Positions 60,633 to 64,000 of a stretch of DNA of 64,000 bases are shown one piece after another (within the stretch, counting starts at the first letter, position 1; the number at the start of each line of letters is the position of its first letter). This DNA is from Pelagerythrobacter sp041912895 (lineage in GTDB: Bacteria > Pseudomonadota > Alphaproteobacteria > Sphingomonadales > Sphingomonadaceae), in NCBI RefSeq assembly GCF_041912895.1, contig NZ_JAYSGI010000002.1, forward strand, positions 310,001 to 374,000, read 5' to 3'. A program made the translations under genes and the position numbers. The notes beneath the pieces were generated by a model, which saw only the letters and a list, made by a program, of their open reading frames with translations, was not told the origin of the DNA and ran no database searches.

Positions 60633-61067
60633 TCAGCGCCGCAATGCCGCAACGCAGGCCGCGCGGTCGACGTCGATCCCGTCGGAGGCGCGCCGCGCGT
60701 CGACATAGGTCGCGGTCGGCTCCGCCCCCTGCCGCAGCGGGTAGAGATAGACGTCGAGCACGCAGGCCTCGCCGGAGAACTGCAGCTTGCGCGCGTCGCC
60801 CTCCCACACGTTGAGCCGCGCGGTGCCGAACGTGCGCTCCAGATCCTCCAGATCGGACCCGATGACTCCTTCGAGCCCCGGCATGTTCATCACCTGCGGT
60901 GCCCGAAAAGCCCCGGTCGTGGGCGGCGGTGCGGGGCGCGTCGGCGGCGGCGCGGTGATGGTGCCGGGAGCCTGCGTTCCGCTCGCGGGCGGGCGCGATT
61001 GCGGAATGGTGGAGGCGCAGGCGCCGAGCAGGGGGATGAGGGCGAAGGCGAGAAGTCTATTCTGCAA
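60633..61067 (-). CDS. Small lipoprotein of unknown function
   Basis: 144 aa from a TTG at 61067, overlapping the CysZ-like gene by 11 bp. The start NRLLAFALIPLLGAC is a clear lipobox (Cys17). A Pro/Thr-rich linker (about 20-50) is followed by a globular part with two cysteines (EACVLDVYLYP and RAACVAAL), probably disulfide-linked. I do not recognise a family. An alternative upstream start would lose the lipobox position. Confidence 0.75.
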   Translation of the reverse strand: MQNRLLAFALIPLLGACASTIPQSRPPASGTQAPGTITAPPPTRPAPPPTTGAFRAPQVMNMPGLEGVIGSDLEDLERTFGTARLNVWEGDARKLQFSGEACVLDVYLYPLRQGAEPTATYVDARRASDGIDVDRAACVAALRR

Positions 61068-61764
61068 CGGATGCTTCCTTGCGGCGATGGACGAGATGGA
61101 CCGCCGCCGCCGCGCCGAGCACGGGGGCGAGCAGGTTGACGAAGGGCACCGCGAGCAGCCCGGCGATGGTGCCGCCGAGCAGGAACCGCGTCGGCCCCGA
61201 TAGTGGCGGCCCGGAGATCGACGGATCGTCGCCCGCCGCGTGCCGGTGGCGCGCCCAGGCAAGCTCCTGCAACTCGCGCCCGAGCAGCCAGGCGTTGACC
61301 GCCCACAGCAGCACCGCCGGGCCGATCGCGGTGAACAGCAGCGGTATGGCGAGGATCAGCGCCACCGCGTTGACGAGCAGCGCGCGCACGGTCGAGCGGG
61401 CGCCGGTCGCCAGCTCCTCGCGCCACGGCACGTCGCGGGCGGTGGCGAGCGCTTGCGGATAGTGCTTCGCCTCGACCGCGCGGACCACCTCGTCGGCGAA
61501 GAGCTGCAGCACCGCCAGCGCCACGATGCGGAACAGCAGCCAGCCGCCGACCACCGTCAGCAACAGGCCCGCGAGCGCGCCAGCGCTGCCGCCGCCGGCA
61601 AGCTCCCACCGGTCGAACAGCGCGTCGACGCCGAAGCCCGCCGCGACGCCGACCGCGATGAACACCGCCAGCGTCAGCACGATCGACTTGGCCAGCACGC
61701 GCAACACTGCCGGATCGGTCAACTGGCCGGCGGCACGGCCGAGGGCGGCGGGGAGCGAGAGCAT
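61057..61764 (-). CDS. EI24/CysZ-family membrane protein
   Basis: 235 aa from the ATG at 61764. Four or five hydrophobic segments include SIVLTLAVFIAVGVAAGFGV, LLLTVVGGWLLFRIVAL, NAVALILAIPLLFTAIGPAVLLWAV and TIAGLLAVPFVNLLAPVLGAAAAVHLV. The pattern fits the EI24 family, which includes sulfate permease CysZ; sulfate transport here is not established. It is convergent with nothing on its left except the lipoprotein it overlaps. Confidence 0.8.
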   Translation of the reverse strand: MLSLPAALGRAAGQLTDPAVLRVLAKSIVLTLAVFIAVGVAAGFGVDALFDRWELAGGGSAGALAGLLLTVVGGWLLFRIVALAVLQLFADEVVRAVEAKHYPQALATARDVPWREELATGARSTVRALLVNAVALILAIPLLFTAIGPAVLLWAVNAWLLGRELQELAWARHRHAAGDDPSISGPPLSGPTRFLLGGTIAGLLAVPFVNLLAPVLGAAAAVHLVHRRKEASVAE

Positions 61765-61887
61765 CGCCTGCCCGAATGGGGCGGCACGATGGCGCAAGTC
61801 AACACAATCCCTCGGCGCAAGGCCTTGGCGGGTGGTGTGCGAGCGGCTAGGCGCGCGCCAACCGTTTTGCTTCGCGAGGATTTTCGA

Positions 61888-62883
61888 GTGCCCGAACCCC
61901 GTTACGACGTAATCGCCATCGGCAACGCCATCGTCGATGTGATGGCCCCGTGCGAGGATGCGCGGATCGCGGAACTGGGGCTCGCCAAGGGCGGGATGAC
62001 GCTGGTCGATACCGCGCGGGCCGAGGAACTCTATGCCGCGATGGGCTCGGCGCGGGAGATTTCGGGTGGATCGGCGGCGAACACGCTGGCGGGGCTTTCG
62101 GCGCTGGGCGCGAAGTGCGCCTTCATCGGGCAGGTTGCGGACGACCAGCTCGGCGAAGTGTTCGCGCACGACATCCGCGCGGTCGGGATCGATTTCGAAA
62201 CGCCCGTCCGCGCCGATGATCCGCCCACCGCGCGCTGCCTGATCTTCGTCACCCCCGATGCGCAGCGCACGATGAACACCTTCCTTGGCGCGAGCCAGTT
62301 CCTGCCGCCCGAAACGCTCGACGCCGAAGCGGTCGCGGCGGCGAAGATCCTTTACCTCGAAGGCTATCTGTGGGACCCGGAAGAGCCGCGCGCGGCGATG
62401 CGCCGGGCGATCGAGGCGGCGCGCGCGGCGGGCCGCAAGGTCGCCTTCACACTCAGCGAGGTGTTCGTGATCGACCGCCACGGCGACGATTTCCGGGCGC
62501 TGATCGAGGACGGGCTGATCGACATCCTGTTCGCCAACCACCACGAGCTGGAGGCGCTGACCGGCACGAACGATTTCGAGGCCGGGATCGCGGCGCTGGA
62601 CGGCAAGGTGCCCACGCTCGTCGTCACCCGCAGCGCGGAGGGCGCGGTGGCGGTGCACGGAGGCGAGCGCGCCGAGGTGCCCGCCGAGCCGATCGACAAG
62701 GTCGTCGACACCACCGGCGCGGGCGACCTGTTCGCCGCGGGCTTCCTCTACGGCTACGTCCGCGACGAACCGCTCGAGACCTGCCTGCGCCGCGGCGCGA
62801 TCGCTGCGTGCGAGATCATCTCGCACTACGGCGCGCGGCCCGAGGCGGACTTGCGCAAGGTGATGGACGCGAAGCTGGGGTGA
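61888..62883 (+). CDS. PfkB-family sugar/adenosine kinase
   Basis: 331 aa from a GTG at 61888, preceded by a GAGGA ribosome-binding site. The N-terminal signature is VIAIGNAIVDVMAP and GGSAANTLAGLSALGAKCAFIGQV. The C-terminal catalytic motif is VDTTGAGDLFAAGFLYGY, with the base Asp. The overall form fits adenosine kinase-like enzymes, which act on adenosine or related nucleosides. It is monocistronic apart from the GFA gene 10 bp downstream. Confidence 0.93.
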   Translation: MPEPRYDVIAIGNAIVDVMAPCEDARIAELGLAKGGMTLVDTARAEELYAAMGSAREISGGSAANTLAGLSALGAKCAFIGQVADDQLGEVFAHDIRAVGIDFETPVRADDPPTARCLIFVTPDAQRTMNTFLGASQFLPPETLDAEAVAAAKILYLEGYLWDPEEPRAAMRRAIEAARAAGRKVAFTLSEVFVIDRHGDDFRALIEDGLIDILFANHHELEALTGTNDFEAGIAALDGKVPTLVVTRSAEGAVAVHGGERAEVPAEPIDKVVDTTGAGDLFAAGFLYGYVRDEPLETCLRRGAIAACEIISHYGARPEADLRKVMDAKLG

Positions 62884-62893
62884 GGGCTGGAGT

Positions 62894-63301
62894 GTGGCGC
62901 TGAAGCTTTCCTGCCACTGTGGCGCGGTCCGCCTCGAGCTCGCGCGTCGGCCCGATTTCGTCCACGAGTGCAATTGCTCGCTGTGCAGCAAGACCGGTGC
63001 GCGCTGGGCCTATCCCGACCCCGGCGAAGTTTCGGTGGCGGGCGAAACGCACGGCTATCGCCGCACCGACCGGCCCGATCCGGGTGCCGAAATCCGCTTC
63101 TGCCCGGCCTGCGGCGTGACGACCCATTTCGTGCTGACCGAAAGCACCGTCGCGCGCTTCGGCAACACGATGATGGGCGTGAACACCCGGCTGGCCGACG
63201 AAGCCGACCTCGCGGGCGTCGAATTACGCTACCCCGATGGCCGCGCGTGGTCGGGCGAGGGGGAGTTTGGGTTCGTGCGGGAGGCGCGAGTTTTTGAGTG
63301 A
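62894..63301 (+). CDS. GFA-family zinc-binding protein
   Basis: 135 aa from a GTG at 62894. The glutathione-dependent formaldehyde-activating fold shows two CxC/CxxC zinc patterns: SCHCGAVRLE, ECNCSLCSKTG and CPACGVTTHFV. These proteins are often unlinked to formaldehyde, and their substrate is unknown. The C-terminus has LRYPDGRAWSGEGEF. It probably shares a transcript with the PfkB kinase. Confidence 0.9.
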   Translation: MALKLSCHCGAVRLELARRPDFVHECNCSLCSKTGARWAYPDPGEVSVAGETHGYRRTDRPDPGAEIRFCPACGVTTHFVLTESTVARFGNTMMGVNTRLADEADLAGVELRYPDGRAWSGEGEFGFVREARVFE

Positions 63302-63422
63302 TATTGGAAGAAGCTCCAGTTCAACTGGATCAATGGCGGAATGAAATGGGACGTGGAACGCCTGCCATTGGTTTTTGTCGGACAGCCAGCGGAATCAGGT
63401 CAGCAACGAAACACTTGCCTCG

Positions 63423-64000
63423 CTAATCTGCGGCACTCTCGCCGGTGCTGCCTTCGGAGAGTGGCGCCCTGGGGTCATTGGCGAACATGCTCTCCTGTCG
63501 CCATTGCGGCCTGGTATCGGCGTTGCCAAGGCGAAGCGCGAGGCGACGGAAAACATCAGAAAACTTGGCCAAGACATCCCAGTCGATCGGTTGCATCAAA
63601 TCGTCAGTCGGGAGATGCACGACCCTGGCCATCAGGTCGTCCCAAACCGCTCGCCCGACATTGTCACCCGCCATGTCCGTGAAGCCATTGTAGAGAAATA
63701 CTCCGGGGATACCCCGGGGCATGAACGAGTACTGATCCGATCGTGTGAAGATGCTTTCCTCGGGAAATGGATCGGGAGCCACGGTCAGGCTGAGTTCCGC
63801 GGTGGCGGCGGTAAGATGATCGATTATATCGGATTGCTCCGCACCAAAGGCGATCACATCTCTGAAATCGTAGAAGGGAAAGGCGCCGTCCAGATTGACG
63901 TTGGCGACGATCTTTCCGCCTGCTTCGGCCATATGTGCAGCAAAATAGTCAGAACCGAGAATGCCCTTCTCCTCGGCTCCAACAGCCAGAAAAAGAATGG
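63423..64000 (-). CDS. M28-family zinc peptidase, 5' part beyond the window
   Basis: About 192 C-terminal residues are visible; the start lies to the right of the window. Zinc and catalytic motifs are present: AVGAEEKGILGSDYF (catalytic Glu pair), NVNLDGAFP (zinc Asp), TRSDQYSFMPRGIPGVFLYNGF and VHLPTDDLMQPIDW (zinc His). This is the secreted aminopeptidase-like M28 set. Codon use is less GC-biased than most neighbours. The 120 bp to the GFA gene hold no other gene. Confidence 0.88.
   Translation of the reverse strand, partial: ILFLAVGAEEKGILGSDYFAAHMAEAGGKIVANVNLDGAFPFYDFRDVIAFGAEQSDIIDHLTAATAELSLTVAPDPFPEESIFTRSDQYSFMPRGIPGVFLYNGFTDMAGDNVGRAVWDDLMARVVHLPTDDLMQPIDWDVLAKFSDVFRRLALRLGNADTRPQWRQESMFANDPRAPLSEGSTGESAAD

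Overview
The window is a GC-rich chromosomal segment from an alphaproteobacterium, most likely Sphingomonadales (Erythrobacteraceae or a close relative). The placement rests on gene content: a hemE / PPDK-regulator replication-origin junction, a DUF6489-mnmE-mnmG-rsmG-parA-parB operon, a PopZ-type DUF2497 protein, a ThiS-ThiG fusion, UrcA and DUF1491 proteins, and an Rrf2-led suf operon. It is mostly core chromosome. I saw no prophage, transposase, integron, CRISPR array, rRNA or tRNA. Genus and species cannot be fixed from sequence reading alone.

Layout. 0-6.5 kb: the end of a glycine-zipper protein, then the leftward tRNA-modification/segregation operon with four parS-like sites. 6.5-9.5 kb: dienelactone hydrolase, an FMN glutamate-synthase-like protein and a P-loop ATPase. 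9.4-12.4 kb: leftward hemE-hemJ-rho. 12.44-12.76 kb: the probable oriC, about 8-10 kb from parS. 12.8-18.4 kb: rightward PPDK regulator-maf-aroE-coaE-dnaQ-hpf-ptsN-thioesterase-DUF1491. 18.6-26.4 kb: cell-wall hydrolase; leftward CBS-erpA-xthA; leftward isoaspartyl-methyltransferase-like protein, TolC, PopZ, S9 peptidase and ferredoxin. 26.6-32.8 kb: fumarase, a LytS/LytTR two-component pair, UrcA, a lipid-kinase-like protein and a phosphoesterase. 32.8-36.7 kb: a phytase/TonB-receptor operon with a PHO-box-like site. 36.8-41.6 kb: a KefB-type antiporter, rpsI-rplM with terminator, and heme A synthase. 41.7-45.6 kb: MerC protein, ThiS-ThiG, a Ca2+/H+ antiporter and a HepT/MntA toxin-antitoxin pair. 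45.6-50.2 kb: leftward pyrD-ggt-fadD. 50.2-50.5 kb: a noncoding gap with an orphan intrinsic terminator. 50.5-59.8 kb: a DUF885 peptidase and the suf operon (rrf2-sufB-X-DUF559-Y-sufC-Z-sufD-sufS-sufT-sufA). 59.8-64 kb: assorted genes ending in a cut M28 peptidase.

How the parts fit. Origin firing (oriC), segregation (ParABS), polar anchoring (PopZ) and DNA proofreading (DnaQ) lie within 25 kb, as in Caulobacter. The suf operon is the most unusual region. It carries four extra small genes, at least one with atypical base composition, and two different ~147-bp palindromic elements. One of these lies inside the reading frame of sufS.
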